Positions 6,038 to 16,166 of a stretch of DNA of 39,474 bases are shown here, piece by piece; the first letter of the stretch is position 1; every line of letters begins with the position of its first letter. The notes beneath the pieces were generated by a model. It saw only the letters and a list, made by a program, of their open reading frames with translations. It had not been told where the DNA came from and did not search any database. The position numbers were made by a program, and so were the translations under genes. The stretch is from a virus. The stretch covers positions 1 through 39,474 of IMG/VR virus record IMGVR_UViG_3300033153_006183. One strand, written 5' to 3'.

Positions 6038-8671
6038 TTACATCGCACTTATAATAAATGCAAGCAACTCTTCATATCTAATTCCGTATCTGTTTCCGTC
6101 TTTCCACTCATCGTAACAAAATAACGCGTAATCTTCCGGAACAAGCCCGTGAGACTTAAAGATATCTCGCACTGTTTGCGCCCCTACCCCTGTATGTATT
6201 CTTGCATTATTTCCTTTTTCTTCAACTGCACTGATAAATCTAAATGTTTTGATCGCCGCTTTTAAATCTGCGGCTACAGCTTTTTCTATATCAGTCAAAT
6301 CTGTTAATGCTGTTTTTTCTCTTTCATCGGAAGTCTGTATCGTTCCGTTTGTTGCATAGATATTATCCCATCTGAAAGAAGCACTACCAACATCGTAGCT
6401 ATCATCAACCCAAGGGGTTATTGTTCCGTCCGTTCCGATACGAAGCTTCGGAGTAGGGTAATCGCTTCCGTTGTCTGATGTTGCTATATAAGCATATGAA
6501 CTTCTATCAGAGTCTATCGCATCAACTTTGTATGATCCAAACTCTACTATTGGTTTTGCTTCCGTGTCTGATGTTAGCTGAGCGGTGAACTGGACACAAT
6601 TACCTTCTCCCTCGGCTAAATCTTGATTGCCCTCTACCCATCCATAAGCGATAAGTGGTCTAGGGTCTACTGCTACCCCTGCAAAGGCTCTCGCTCTCCA
6701 TTGAACAGCACGGCTAAAAGAACTCCCTGCTGTTAGGTCTGCTGTATTGTTTTTAATTAGTGGGCAATTCGTATCGATAGAATACACATCAAAAACATCA
6801 AACGTATTATCATCGTCAACATCTGACAAATAAACAACACTTGTAAAAGTACAATCTGCGGCTTTTACTTTCTGAATCACCACATTGTTTGTTGTGTCTG
6901 TCATTCTTATACCGTAGTCTCCAGTTACGTTCTTAAAGTCTATATTAGATACTGCAACATTTCTGGCACCGCTTGTTATTGCCACAAGTCCATAATCATA
7001 CGTTGATGAAGAATCCGTAATAACAATTCCATCAACTACTACGTTAGTGTACGATCTAATCCTTACTGCGAAAGACTCTTCCACATCTCTATTATCTGTA
7101 TCAATATTGTGGATAAATATGTTTTTTATAATAAGCCCGTAAGCTGTTGTTGAGTACCCGCCACTAGCTACACCGTAAAAGCTTGTATTATAGCAGTCAA
7201 TAGAATAGTTACAATACTCTATGTGCATATTTTGAACTACAATGTGTTTAGGGGCTGCTGCTATATCGTGTCCCTTAACCTGTACTCCGCAAACACCGCC
7301 ATATGCCCTAGAGTTTTCCAAAGTAACATATCTTGATCCGTCGTCAATTTCATAACAGTTACTATTAGCTGGAACGGCATCCCCTGATGGGTTCTCACTA
7401 ACACACCCTGTGATTAAAAGATAGTCTGACTGGTGGGTAGTGAAGTTATCATCACCGCCTCCACTTGCATAACAACTTTCAATATTTACATACTCACACC
7501 TGCCAGCAGTAACGTAAGTTTCTGGATCGCCTGTATCGTAAGCATCTGCTGTAATATCAAAACAATGTTTCATCGCGTCTATCGCGGTTACATCTCTTAT
7601 TAGAATATTGTCGGAGTCATTCACAACTACACATGATCCATCGATAGTATTTGGGAAAGACTGCGGGTTCGTTGTTCTGCTTCCATTACCATCTACTTTA
7701 ATGTTTCTAACAGTAGTGTATGAAGCGTCTTTAACCACAACCCCTGAACATTGAGCGTCTGCACTGTCTATAATCTTAATGATCGTGTTTTCATCGTCTC
7801 CGTAAAACTCTCTATTGCTTGCTAAGACAATAGCCGTGTTTACAAAATAAGTACCTTCTGGGAGATAAACCTTTTTAAAATCATCAACAATGTTTTGGAT
7901 TTTTAAAGCGGTTGAGGTGATATCTGTGCCAGAAACACCAAACCATCTAACATTTACTGCACCGCTATACTGTCTAACCCAACCATCAAACACCGTTCCG
8001 CTATCGTTTTCTCCTGATCTTGAAGCATCATAAACAAAGACACCCTCGCCACCATCACTGTCTGCCGTATATCCTAGAACTCTGACGGTTTCTACTGTTA
8101 CATCAAGTGTTAACAGGTCTGCCACTGTATCAACTGTATACACTATCCCACTTGCTAATCCTGCATTTGCAAAAATACTATACTCTACAACCACTTCATC
8201 TGTTGAGATAAGAGCCACCGTAAAAGTTAATACATCTTCAAGCAAAGAGTATTCATCACTATATAGAAGTAGTCCGTTTTTGTGTACCATGATCTCTGTT
8301 ACCGGCACATACGACAATGTGGCTGTTACCCCTGTGACTCCTGTTATCTCTTCTTTTTGATAGAGTAGTGTTGTTGGAGACAGACACCCATTTCCTGTTG
8401 CCGGGGTAAAGTTGTTTATAGTCCATACTGTTGTACCGTTTTTGTCTTTAAGGGTTATATCAAACTCTCCATCTGTAAGGAACACATCTGCTTTACCTGA
8501 CGCGCTCAATACAATAGGGTATGTATTTGCTGTTCCCATTCCTGCGTCTGTATACGTATTTACCGCTGCACCGCTGCAACTGTCTGTAACATATAGCATA
8601 CCATACGGAACCACTACCCCATCATTGCCTATTCCTTGGAATTTACCATCATTGAATATCGCTGCACTCAT
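6038..8671 (-). CDS. Tailspike with beta-helix and self-cleaving S74 chaperone
   Basis: Receptor-binding tailspike, probably trimeric and likely to degrade a surface polysaccharide. Residues 1-90 form a head-binding type N-terminus (SAAIFNDGKFQGIG, then SGKADVFLTDGEFDITLKD). Residues about 190-650 form a pectate-lyase-like right-handed beta-helix with many short Val/Ile/Asn repeats. The C-terminus from about 781 is a peptidase S74 intramolecular chaperone: SDEREK supplies Ser781 and Lys786, the expected catalytic pair for autocleavage just before Ser781. The start overlaps the previous stop (ATGA). It is the last late gene. The glycosidase residues and the host sugar cannot be read from sequence. 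Confidence 0.9.
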   Translation of the reverse strand: MSAAIFNDGKFQGIGNDGVVVPYGMLYVTDSCSGAAVNTYTDAGMGTANTYPIVLSASGKADVFLTDGEFDITLKDKNGTTVWTINNFTPATGNGCLSPTTLLYQKEEITGVTGVTATLSYVPVTEIMVHKNGLLLYSDEYSLLEDVLTFTVALISTDEVVVEYSIFANAGLASGIVYTVDTVADLLTLDVTVETVRVLGYTADSDGGEGVFVYDASRSGENDSGTVFDGWVRQYSGAVNVRWFGVSGTDITSTALKIQNIVDDFKKVYLPEGTYFVNTAIVLASNREFYGDDENTIIKIIDSADAQCSGVVVKDASYTTVRNIKVDGNGSRTTNPQSFPNTIDGSCVVVNDSDNILIRDVTAIDAMKHCFDITADAYDTGDPETYVTAGRCEYVNIESCYASGGGDDNFTTHQSDYLLITGCVSENPSGDAVPANSNCYEIDDGSRYVTLENSRAYGGVCGVQVKGHDIAAAPKHIVVQNMHIEYCNYSIDCYNTSFYGVASGGYSTTAYGLIIKNIFIHNIDTDNRDVEESFAVRIRSYTNVVVDGIVITDSSSTYDYGLVAITSGARNVAVSNIDFKNVTGDYGIRMTDTTNNVVIQKVKAADCTFTSVVYLSDVDDDNTFDVFDVYSIDTNCPLIKNNTADLTAGSSFSRAVQWRARAFAGVAVDPRPLIAYGWVEGNQDLAEGEGNCVQFTAQLTSDTEAKPIVEFGSYKVDAIDSDRSSYAYIATSDNGSDYPTPKLRIGTDGTITPWVDDSYDVGSASFRWDNIYATNGTIQTSDEREKTALTDLTDIEKAVAADLKAAIKTFRFISAVEEKGNNARIHTGVGAQTVRDIFKSHGLVPEDYALFCYDEWKDGNRYGIRYEELLAFIISAM

Positions 8672-11600
8672 TTTTTATCCTTTTGTTGTTTAAATATGTC
8701 TCTTCTGGCTTTGGTTATTGTACCTTTGCCATATTTATACTTCTTGTCTTTATAGAAAAAGTATAGCCTCTTTGCTAATTCTACCCTCTGTTCTTTTGTT
8801 AGCTCATCTTGAATATTCTTGTCTTTATAAAACTTTGCATTGAGTTGATTTTTCCCCATGCTTCTTTTTAATTCAAGATAATATTTCTCGTCAATGGCTT
8901 TGTTAGATTTTGCCTTATCTAAATAAAAGTCAAACTCTTTTCTGTCTCTATCACTAATGATATTTTTCCCTGACCTGTCAAGAATATCTCTGGCTTTGTA
9001 TAGTGCTGCCCTTTCCCCAACTTTACCCTTCACTCTTCGTTTAAATGGCTTTTTGTTTGCGTCTACCTCTTCGCCCTCTATCATCTGAAAGGTTGAGGCT
9101 GCTGTATTTGATACAAGCTTCCCAAATCCTCCTAATACAAATTCTCCAATATGTTCTATGGTTTCTGGGGATATACTTATTGTGCCCTCTGTTTTTGCTG
9201 TTCCTCCCGTCAATTCATTTAGTTTCTCTGCCCCCTTTTTAATATAGGGGTTGACTGATCTAAGGCTCTTGTGGGAGTCTGGCACATCGTCTGCACCGTA
9301 TGCTTTTGCGTCTGGTCTTATTTCTCCCCCAAAAAAGTTCTGATTAGTTACTAGTTCATAGGGAAGTTTTCCTAGTGTAGGGGTCACTGTATGAAAAGGG
9401 TCGCTTCCTACCCCGATAGGAGAAAAAGCATCTATGGCAGCACTTAACGTCCTTGTGACTATATTGTGAGGCATATCACCTGTAATGGCTTCGCCTGCAA
9501 CATCTCCTAATGTTTTAAGCATGTTGTACCCATAAGGAAGAGGAAGCTTATAGTACTCTCCGCTTCCATCATCTTTCATAACTACATAGTTTGTATCTTT
9601 GATGTATTGAGGTATCATTTTATAATTCTCCTCATCAACGCTTGTATTATACAAGTGAAGCCCAAGTCCCGTACCTGCTAAAGCCACCGCTCCTGCTTGT
9701 GCTTTCCTGCTTGTAGAGAGGGCTTCTGCCATTCTCTTGGTTCCTTGAATAGATGCGTTTGCAAACATATAAGCCGTATTAAGTACTGTTCCAAGCTCTC
9801 CTTTTCTGTTGAAGTTTACTGTTAAGTTCTTAGCAATACTTGCCGCTTTTTTATTAGTAAGCCCTGCTTCTTTTGCTTGCTTGTAAACAACTAGTCGCAC
9901 ACCATTCTCGACGGCATTGTTGGTTTTATCTACAAAGTCCAGAAAATTATCAAACTGTTTTCTAATTGGTTGTTTGCCTTCAAGTTTGTCAATGTCTCTA
10001 AATAAGGTTTTAGATAAATCGCCTATATCAGTACTGTCAACCCATCCAGTTTTCCCGCCCTCGCTTGCAAACTCTTCGTATAGTTTTCCCCATTCTCCCT
10101 TGCCTGTGTGTATCCCCTTGATGGATGGCATAACATCTGCTACCATCTTCGCCCTGTTTGGTCTAGCTTCTTTTGGTATATTCATCAAGGCTGTCTGAAT
10201 ATCCCGTGTGAAGTTTGAAAAGATAAACTCTGGGTTGTATGATGTGCTCATCCCTGCTAAGAACCTAACTGCTTTATGTGCGTATTGGAGACCATTTTTT
10301 AACTCTTGCGGTGTTAAGTTCTTCATGGCACTTGCTAAAGCCTCATCATGGATAGTGATCTCTTTAATCTTCCCGTCCACCTTAACGTGCATAACGTTGT
10401 CTTTGAGCTTGTATGACGGATCCATCTGTACTATATTTCCGTTCTTATCATATCGTGGATTGTATTTTAGGCTCTGGACTTCATACAGTTGAGCATCAGG
10501 GAACTCCTCAGTGAAGTTTAAGAACGCTTTCCCCACTCTATTTTTTTCAGAACGTACCAGTTCCTCCTGGTATTTAATGATCGAGTGCATTGTTGGGCTT
10601 TCTACTGCCCTATGGCTTCCTTTCGCTCTCTTGAACTCTTTGCCTTTTATGTCATAGCCTTTACCCGTACTTGGCACAACACTTCCGAATTGATCGCTCA
10701 TGTCTCGCATAAGAGGTACGTAGTGCTCATATTGTCCTGCAATAAGATCAACTGTCTCTTTAGTTTCTAAGCCCTCTGCCATTACAAGCTTAAGCCTACT
10801 CTTATTCATAATCTCTACATATTTTGCCAACTCTTCCATTTCTGGTGTGTCTAGCTTCTCAAGTATTTTTTTGGCTTCTTGGTCGCTCATTCCTGAACCG
10901 TTCTCTATGCCGTTGAGTTCAAGCATTTTTTTGTTTCTCTCTGGTGCGTGTTTAGCCCAAAGATAACTATCAAGATCATCCAAAGAGTGCTTTGAGTTGC
11001 TTATCTTCTTAGTAAAAGGCTCAAGGACAGTCTTTTTAAATTTATTCATCCTAGCCTCTGCTCTACCATGATACAGCTCTTCTGCCAAATATGGGTTCAT
11101 AGAGTCATCAATAGTTTTACTGTCGGCTTTAACTTCAACCAACTGTGCTACTCGGTTAAATTTGTCTTGTATTTTTCGTTGTACTTTTTGCAGTTTTGTT
11201 TCGTTTGGAAGTTGTCCTTTTGGAACATCTGGGACAGTTCCTACATTTTTATATAGTTTTCCTGCTCCAAATCCAACTGCTGAACCTGCCAAGGCTCCGA
11301 TTAATGCTTTCTTCGGGTTAAAGGTTATTCTGCCTTCTTCGTCTGTTTCGGTTCCTCCGACTACTCCGCCCACCACGCCGCCACTTACTGTAGGATTTGC
11401 ATATAGGGTTTGCCCCTCGGTAGAGATTTTCTCTTTCATTTTAGGCGTGACTTCAAAGCTCCAAACCTCTTGACCGTTTTCAAGCTTTTTAACTTCTACT
11501 TTTGAGCCATACTTTTTAATGTATTTGTTCGTCCACTTCGGAAGCATTGAGTCATAAAAGGTTTTCATGCCTTCGCCGCCGACCTCTAGATCAACACCTT

Positions 11601-14397
11601 TAAATTCTTTCCATAAATCTTCTGATTGAGATACTGTAGAGCCACCAATATTTATTTCTCTGCCTTCTCCCTTGATGATTTTTTGTGCCATTTCTTTACC
11701 AACATTGTCTTCAAGCTGTGCATCTGTGAGCTTCTCACCTAACATTTGTCCTCTGCCCCCAACTTGTGCAGAGACCTTGTGTGTTCCGTCTGTGTTTTTC
11801 TGTACCATAAGGCTGTCTATCTGTTTACTAAGTGAATACCTATCCGCCTGCTCTTTCCCTGCTACCCATGCAACACGGTCATAGTCTTTTTCTACAGCTT
11901 CAGCTATGATATCCTTCATTGCTTTTTCGTGCCATGTTTTAGAGTATGGGGCTTGTGGGACTTTTGAGGTTTTTTGATGTGGGAAAAAGTCTGCATCTGC
12001 TGTTGCATCAAGCTTTTTCTGTTCTACTATAGACTCAGCATTTACATACCCACTCTTCCGCCCCTCTTGATGCCAATCACTCTGTATCTCCTCCACAAGC
12101 AAAGTCTTTTTACCGCCTATTTTTGTGTCTTGTTTCCTTGTGTGGTAGAGTACGTTTGGTTCGTCCCAGTGGGCGGACTTATAGCCTTCTTCAACTCTGC
12201 TACCGTCTATCATTATTAACTCTTCACGATAGTTGTTTCCTATATTTTTAGTGGTGTAGTCTTGGAATTTGGTTTCATCTCCCCGAAATTCACTATCTTT
12301 TTTGAATGAATCCACTACATCATCTATCCACTTCCCATCTTTGACCGAATCTTTCCCAAACTCTTTTATCATCCCCTTTTTTACCCAATTCTCTTCTTCT
12401 ATAAGAAGAGCCCTTAAGTCTTTAATGTCTTCTATACCTTCATAAATATTCTCAATCTCTTCTACTTTTAATAGTCTATCCATTTCATATGGAGTGTCGG
12501 CAAACTGCTTTAAAGTCTTACCCCCCATCTTCGGCTGACTAATTGCATCAAGCAACTCTGACTTAGTAACTGTATCTTTACCCTCTAAAAACGCATCAAC
12601 ACCGCTCCACTTCATTTCATCTTTTTTGATGTCTTTAAGAAGCCCACGCACCATTTTAACAGGTGCTTTGTTTGGCATTTTCTGCTTGATTGTTTCTTCT
12701 AGTTGTGAGTAGAATGGTTTTGATTTCGGAGGAGTCCCACCTCCTGCGGCTTTCATAGCTGTTTCTTCTATGTCATCAAGTGTTTTCTTAATAAAAGTTT
12801 TCATCTGGTTGGAGGTGAGTGCTTTATGGGCTATCTTGGCTCCTGCTGCCCCCATAAGCCCTTTTGTTATGTTATATGTCCAATTACCTTGATCGTCTTG
12901 TTCAAAGCCGTATAGCGCGCCCACAGATTCAGGACTGGCAAATGGGATAACCTTGCTGGCTGTTGCCTCATCTAGCCCCTTTAATACTTTAATTTGTGTA
13001 GTGGTGTCCATATTCAAAAAGATCTCTTGCTTCTCTTTGTCTGTTTTGGTTGCTTGTATCGTGTTTATATTGTCTTTTGTGACTTGCTCTGCTTGTTCGT
13101 CTATCGCTTTGATTTCTGATTTGGGTGCACCTTTATATTTTTGTTCTTCGGTTGGCAGGACTTTCTTTTTTTGTTGTATCTGCATACGCTTTGCGATTTC
13201 GGCCTCATCTCCTGCAAACTCTTTTTCAAGTTGCTCTTTTTTTGTGGCTACTCTTTGTTTGGCTGCCTCACTCTTTTTGTTTACTTGTGGAATAACTTCC
13301 TCAACCGCTTCTGTTTTTTGTGATATTGGTAACTTGTCACCTTCTGCCTTTTTTGATAGTTCTGCTTTTATTCTTTCTTTCATTTCTAAATTGTCTGCCG
13401 ATGAAAAGTTGTGCTTGTCAAGATGTACTTCTATTTCATTATCAAGTTTAACTTCGGGGTCTAGCATATCATCAAGAGCCTTCATAAAATCATTGTCTTT
13501 GAATGCTCCCTCTTGTCCTGCTTCATCAATGATTTTAGCTTTTGATTTCTCTGCTATCTCTTGAAATTTGGCGGCTTCTTTTGGCTCTAGAACATCTGCG
13601 TTTTTACCGAATAACTGATTAGATGCTTTGTTAATTTCACCTTTAGTAATATTGGTTTTGGCTAACATCCTGACTATTCCGAAGGTCACACCATTGACCA
13701 CCGTATCTATTGCAACATCTCTGGCAATATTCTCTAATGCTTCATCGCTTCTAGCATGTTCTAAAAATGATAGGGTTGCCTGTATTCCCGAATCCGTGAC
13801 AAGGGCTGAGGTAAGATTTTTTATCATACCTGCGCCAATACCGCCTGTGACATAAGGAGTAATTCTCCCTGCCATATAAGAAAGATCGCTCTCTGTTATG
13901 TCAGTTATTTTTGTTTTGCCTGTTGGGGTTAACCCGCTATCTTCAAACCCTATCTGTTGGTGGTCAGAGTATTCAAGTTGTTGTTCCCCCGTTGGGAGTT
14001 CTTCTTCTGCTTGCTGTAGATAACCTCTTTGCTCTCCTATGTCTCTCCATTTCTTATTGCCAGTAAGTGTATAAAGCACATCATCTGCAAAGCTTGTTAA
14101 TCCCTCTAAATAAGAGTTTCTATCTTTCAACTCTTCTTTGGTCGGCTTAACCTCTTTGTCGTAGAATTCTTTAAGTGAAGATTGTCTTTCTTGGTCATTC
14201 ATTTTATTAAACGACTCTTCCCCCACCTCGTCCTTGTATTTTGATAGAGCCTTTGTCATTCTTGTAGGAAGAGAGGTGTCCATCGAGTCTAGGAACTCTG
14301 TGTCAATATCACCCTCATCATACTCTACTTTTTGTCCTGCTGCTGATTCACCAAAGTATTTTAAATCTAAATCGCCTTCGTCATACTCAACTTCCAT
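8668..14397 (-). CDS. Giant polyvalent ejection-type protein, 1909 aa
   Basis: In the gp16 position of P22, this is probably a virion protein injected with the DNA. It belongs to the large polyvalent proteins of phages. Residues about 700-1010 contain the conserved segment with GNNYREELIM, HWDEPNVLYHTR and EEIQSDWHQEGRKSGY (near 764-780). A helical region near 1090-1270 includes HAPERN and NGSGMSDQEA. About 1380-1560 is an LPD38-like region (NPEFIFSNFTRDIQTALMN). Gly/Ala/Val-rich hydrophobic stretches near 1030-1060 and 1540 could insert in membranes. The first 35 residues repeat VEYDEGD twice. No transglycosylase or protease was confidently seen. It overlaps the tailspike start by 4 bases. 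Confidence 0.8.
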   Translation of the reverse strand: MEVEYDEGDLDLKYFGESAAGQKVEYDEGDIDTEFLDSMDTSLPTRMTKALSKYKDEVGEESFNKMNDQERQSSLKEFYDKEVKPTKEELKDRNSYLEGLTSFADDVLYTLTGNKKWRDIGEQRGYLQQAEEELPTGEQQLEYSDHQQIGFEDSGLTPTGKTKITDITESDLSYMAGRITPYVTGGIGAGMIKNLTSALVTDSGIQATLSFLEHARSDEALENIARDVAIDTVVNGVTFGIVRMLAKTNITKGEINKASNQLFGKNADVLEPKEAAKFQEIAEKSKAKIIDEAGQEGAFKDNDFMKALDDMLDPEVKLDNEIEVHLDKHNFSSADNLEMKERIKAELSKKAEGDKLPISQKTEAVEEVIPQVNKKSEAAKQRVATKKEQLEKEFAGDEAEIAKRMQIQQKKKVLPTEEQKYKGAPKSEIKAIDEQAEQVTKDNINTIQATKTDKEKQEIFLNMDTTTQIKVLKGLDEATASKVIPFASPESVGALYGFEQDDQGNWTYNITKGLMGAAGAKIAHKALTSNQMKTFIKKTLDDIEETAMKAAGGGTPPKSKPFYSQLEETIKQKMPNKAPVKMVRGLLKDIKKDEMKWSGVDAFLEGKDTVTKSELLDAISQPKMGGKTLKQFADTPYEMDRLLKVEEIENIYEGIEDIKDLRALLIEEENWVKKGMIKEFGKDSVKDGKWIDDVVDSFKKDSEFRGDETKFQDYTTKNIGNNYREELIMIDGSRVEEGYKSAHWDEPNVLYHTRKQDTKIGGKKTLLVEEIQSDWHQEGRKSGYVNAESIVEQKKLDATADADFFPHQKTSKVPQAPYSKTWHEKAMKDIIAEAVEKDYDRVAWVAGKEQADRYSLSKQIDSLMVQKNTDGTHKVSAQVGGRGQMLGEKLTDAQLEDNVGKEMAQKIIKGEGREINIGGSTVSQSEDLWKEFKGVDLEVGGEGMKTFYDSMLPKWTNKYIKKYGSKVEVKKLENGQEVWSFEVTPKMKEKISTEGQTLYANPTVSGGVVGGVVGGTETDEEGRITFNPKKALIGALAGSAVGFGAGKLYKNVGTVPDVPKGQLPNETKLQKVQRKIQDKFNRVAQLVEVKADSKTIDDSMNPYLAEELYHGRAEARMNKFKKTVLEPFTKKISNSKHSLDDLDSYLWAKHAPERNKKMLELNGIENGSGMSDQEAKKILEKLDTPEMEELAKYVEIMNKSRLKLVMAEGLETKETVDLIAGQYEHYVPLMRDMSDQFGSVVPSTGKGYDIKGKEFKRAKGSHRAVESPTMHSIIKYQEELVRSEKNRVGKAFLNFTEEFPDAQLYEVQSLKYNPRYDKNGNIVQMDPSYKLKDNVMHVKVDGKIKEITIHDEALASAMKNLTPQELKNGLQYAHKAVRFLAGMSTSYNPEFIFSNFTRDIQTALMNIPKEARPNRAKMVADVMPSIKGIHTGKGEWGKLYEEFASEGGKTGWVDSTDIGDLSKTLFRDIDKLEGKQPIRKQFDNFLDFVDKTNNAVENGVRLVVYKQAKEAGLTNKKAASIAKNLTVNFNRKGELGTVLNTAYMFANASIQGTKRMAEALSTSRKAQAGAVALAGTGLGLHLYNTSVDEENYKMIPQYIKDTNYVVMKDDGSGEYYKLPLPYGYNMLKTLGDVAGEAITGDMPHNIVTRTLSAAIDAFSPIGVGSDPFHTVTPTLGKLPYELVTNQNFFGGEIRPDAKAYGADDVPDSHKSLRSVNPYIKKGAEKLNELTGGTAKTEGTISISPETIEHIGEFVLGGFGKLVSNTAASTFQMIEGEEVDANKKPFKRRVKGKVGERAALYKARDILDRSGKNIISDRDRKEFDFYLDKAKSNKAIDEKYYLELKRSMGKNQLNAKFYKDKNIQDELTKEQRVELAKRLYFFYKDKKYKYGKGTITKARRDIFKQQKDKK

Positions 14398-14407
14398 TTA
14401 AAATCCT

Positions 14408-15514
14408 TTACTTAGTGTAAGTTATCCATTTTTGACCATCAAAGATTTGTTTTCCATCCCTGCTTTTTTGACCTCTTTTGATTGTGTTTGTTTTTTTGCT
14501 TATTCTTTTTGCTTCTCTAAGTATTTTAGTGGCACTCCATGCGGGATGCTTATCTACTATATCGCCGACACGATCTATGACTTTTTTATTTTCTTTACTA
14601 ATTATTCCATGTTCGTCTTTTAGCATTTCTTTCGCATGCTTGATAGCTGCTCTCTCATTCCCTTTTAGTTGGCTAAAGGTGGGTGTTGTGGTTGATTTGG
14701 GTCTAGGGTTTTCTAAAATCTGCTGTTTGTTTTCTAGTGAGGTTAAATACTCTGTTGCCCTCTTGGTGTTGAAAGTGCCATCTTCATTTAGCAGTGTGAC
14801 AGGATATCTTTCCAACTGAGCATTTATCTCGTCTGCTGTCTCTGGAGAGGTTTTCCCTACTTCTACAGAGTTTTGTCTCATCTGTTCACGCTTGCCCTGA
14901 AATGCTTTTTCTCCTGCCTTTGCATCTTTAACCCCTATTGATATTACCTCAAATACTTCTTTTTGCTCTAAATTGATCTTGTTTTTTGCAATTTTTATTT
15001 CATTGCTTGACATTTTAGCAGCGTTGTCTGATAGTATTTTAGAGTTCTTGATCCCCATAGCTTTATTCTCTTTTGCTTTTCCTATGTTCATCCCATCAAG
15101 AAGTTCTCTTCTGTATTGGGAGTTAAGCATTACCTGGTTTCTCTTCTCTTGCTTCTCATACTTCTCTTGCTGTCTTTTGTATCTACCTGCTGCCCGACCT
15201 GCTGCGGCTGATCTGTTGGCTCTTAATTGGTTATCACTTTTAATCTTAGTGATAGATTTGTATCTTCTCCCAGTGTTTCTTAAAGCATTTTTCTTTTCTG
15301 TTGCATCGATAACTCCATCTTCATTTTCATCTGTGGCTTGAACTACCTGCCTCGGGTCTGATTTTGACAGATAGTTTCCTTGTACTAAATCAGATTGTTC
15401 TGTTTCTGCAAGTTCATTTGATAGCTTCTCTTGTCTAAGTTTTGCTGACTTAAGCGTTGAAGCCGAACTTAGTATATTATCAAGGTTAATTCCGTATTGA
15501 TTTGCTACTGCCAT
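14408..15514 (-). CDS. Ejection-position protein with EF-hand-like loop, 368 aa
   Basis: By position (between gp7-like and the gp16-position protein) this corresponds to P22 gp20, a DNA-injection protein. The sequence is helical and strongly charged. Residues 62-73 (DENEDGVIDATE) form a perfect EF-hand calcium loop: Asp62, Asn64, Asp66, Gly67, Ile69, Asp70, Glu73. A basic, Arg/Ala-rich helix follows at 85-125 and may bind DNA. The C-terminus is also basic and ends HDGQKWITYTK-like. No membrane segment. A role in DNA ejection is inferred from synteny, not from sequence similarity. Confidence 0.65.
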   Translation of the reverse strand: MAVANQYGINLDNILSSASTLKSAKLRQEKLSNELAETEQSDLVQGNYLSKSDPRQVVQATDENEDGVIDATEKKNALRNTGRRYKSITKIKSDNQLRANRSAAAGRAAGRYKRQQEKYEKQEKRNQVMLNSQYRRELLDGMNIGKAKENKAMGIKNSKILSDNAAKMSSNEIKIAKNKINLEQKEVFEVISIGVKDAKAGEKAFQGKREQMRQNSVEVGKTSPETADEINAQLERYPVTLLNEDGTFNTKRATEYLTSLENKQQILENPRPKSTTTPTFSQLKGNERAAIKHAKEMLKDEHGIISKENKKVIDRVGDIVDKHPAWSATKILREAKRISKKTNTIKRGQKSRDGKQIFDGQKWITYTK

Positions 15515-15530
15515 TTTATTTCTCCATTGC

Positions 15531-16166
15531 TTAGGTTTTGGGTGTCGGCTTCATCATATCGTATAATAGATAGTTGCCGACTCCTGTATTCGCCGCTGTT
15601 GCCATGCCTGTATATGCACCTGCTTGTGCGTTCCCTGCATTTGTTAAAGCGTTCGTGCCTTGTGTTGCCATGCTTTGATTTGCATTACTTACCGCATTTG
15701 TAGCACTTTGCCCCACTTGTGCAAGTGATTGTTGCTTCCCAAGGTTTGTATCGTGTGTCATTTTTGCACGATTAAAAGCATTTACATACTCTTGGCTTGC
15801 CATGTCCTGCCCGTACTGTGTGACTGCCTTGTCTTGTGCACCGCTCAAAAGCCTACCTCTTGAAGCAGCACTTCTATCTAGGGCATTAACTCCCTCTGAT
15901 ACTCTGAACTCATACCCAGGGTCTTTAAACTGTTCAAAGATTTCTGCTGTAAACTGAAAGTCCGGCATAGCTTCTATTGCACCAAGTGCTTTTTCGCCTG
16001 CAAGTCTCCAAGGTTCTTGATCTTCTCTTGTTTGATCGTACATTTCTTTTTGTAGACCTAAGCTTGCTGTGCTTGCTTCTTCTTGTGCTCCTGCTGCCTG
16101 ACTTGCTCCAAATGCTCCAACAAGTGCGCTCCCACCTATTGCTAGTGTTACTGGATCCATTCCCAT
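15531..16166 (-). CDS. DNA transfer (ejection) protein, P22 gp7-like
   Basis: A virion protein that is probably ejected with DNA. It begins with a small hydrophobic Gly/Ala segment (PVTLAIGGSALVGAFGASQAAGA) and a helix. It then has the conserved segment FKDPGYEFRVSEGVNALDRSAASRG..LSGA..KAVTQYGQDMASQEYVNAFNRA, which is typical of P22 gp7-like proteins. The C-terminal 60 residues are Ala/Asn/Gln-rich repeats. Length (211) is close to P22 gp7. It lies directly before the other ejection-position genes, as in P22. Confidence 0.85.
   Translation of the reverse strand: MGMDPVTLAIGGSALVGAFGASQAAGAQEEASTASLGLQKEMYDQTREDQEPWRLAGEKALGAIEAMPDFQFTAEIFEQFKDPGYEFRVSEGVNALDRSAASRGRLLSGAQDKAVTQYGQDMASQEYVNAFNRAKMTHDTNLGKQQSLAQVGQSATNAVSNANQSMATQGTNALTNAGNAQAGAYTGMATAANTGVGNYLLYDMMKPTPKT

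Noticed and set aside
12953-13564. Long plus-strand ORF of 203 codons
   Set aside because: It lies wholly antisense to the 1909-residue gene, is Ser/Cys/Phe-rich as expected for a reverse-complement shadow, and has no ribosome-binding site.
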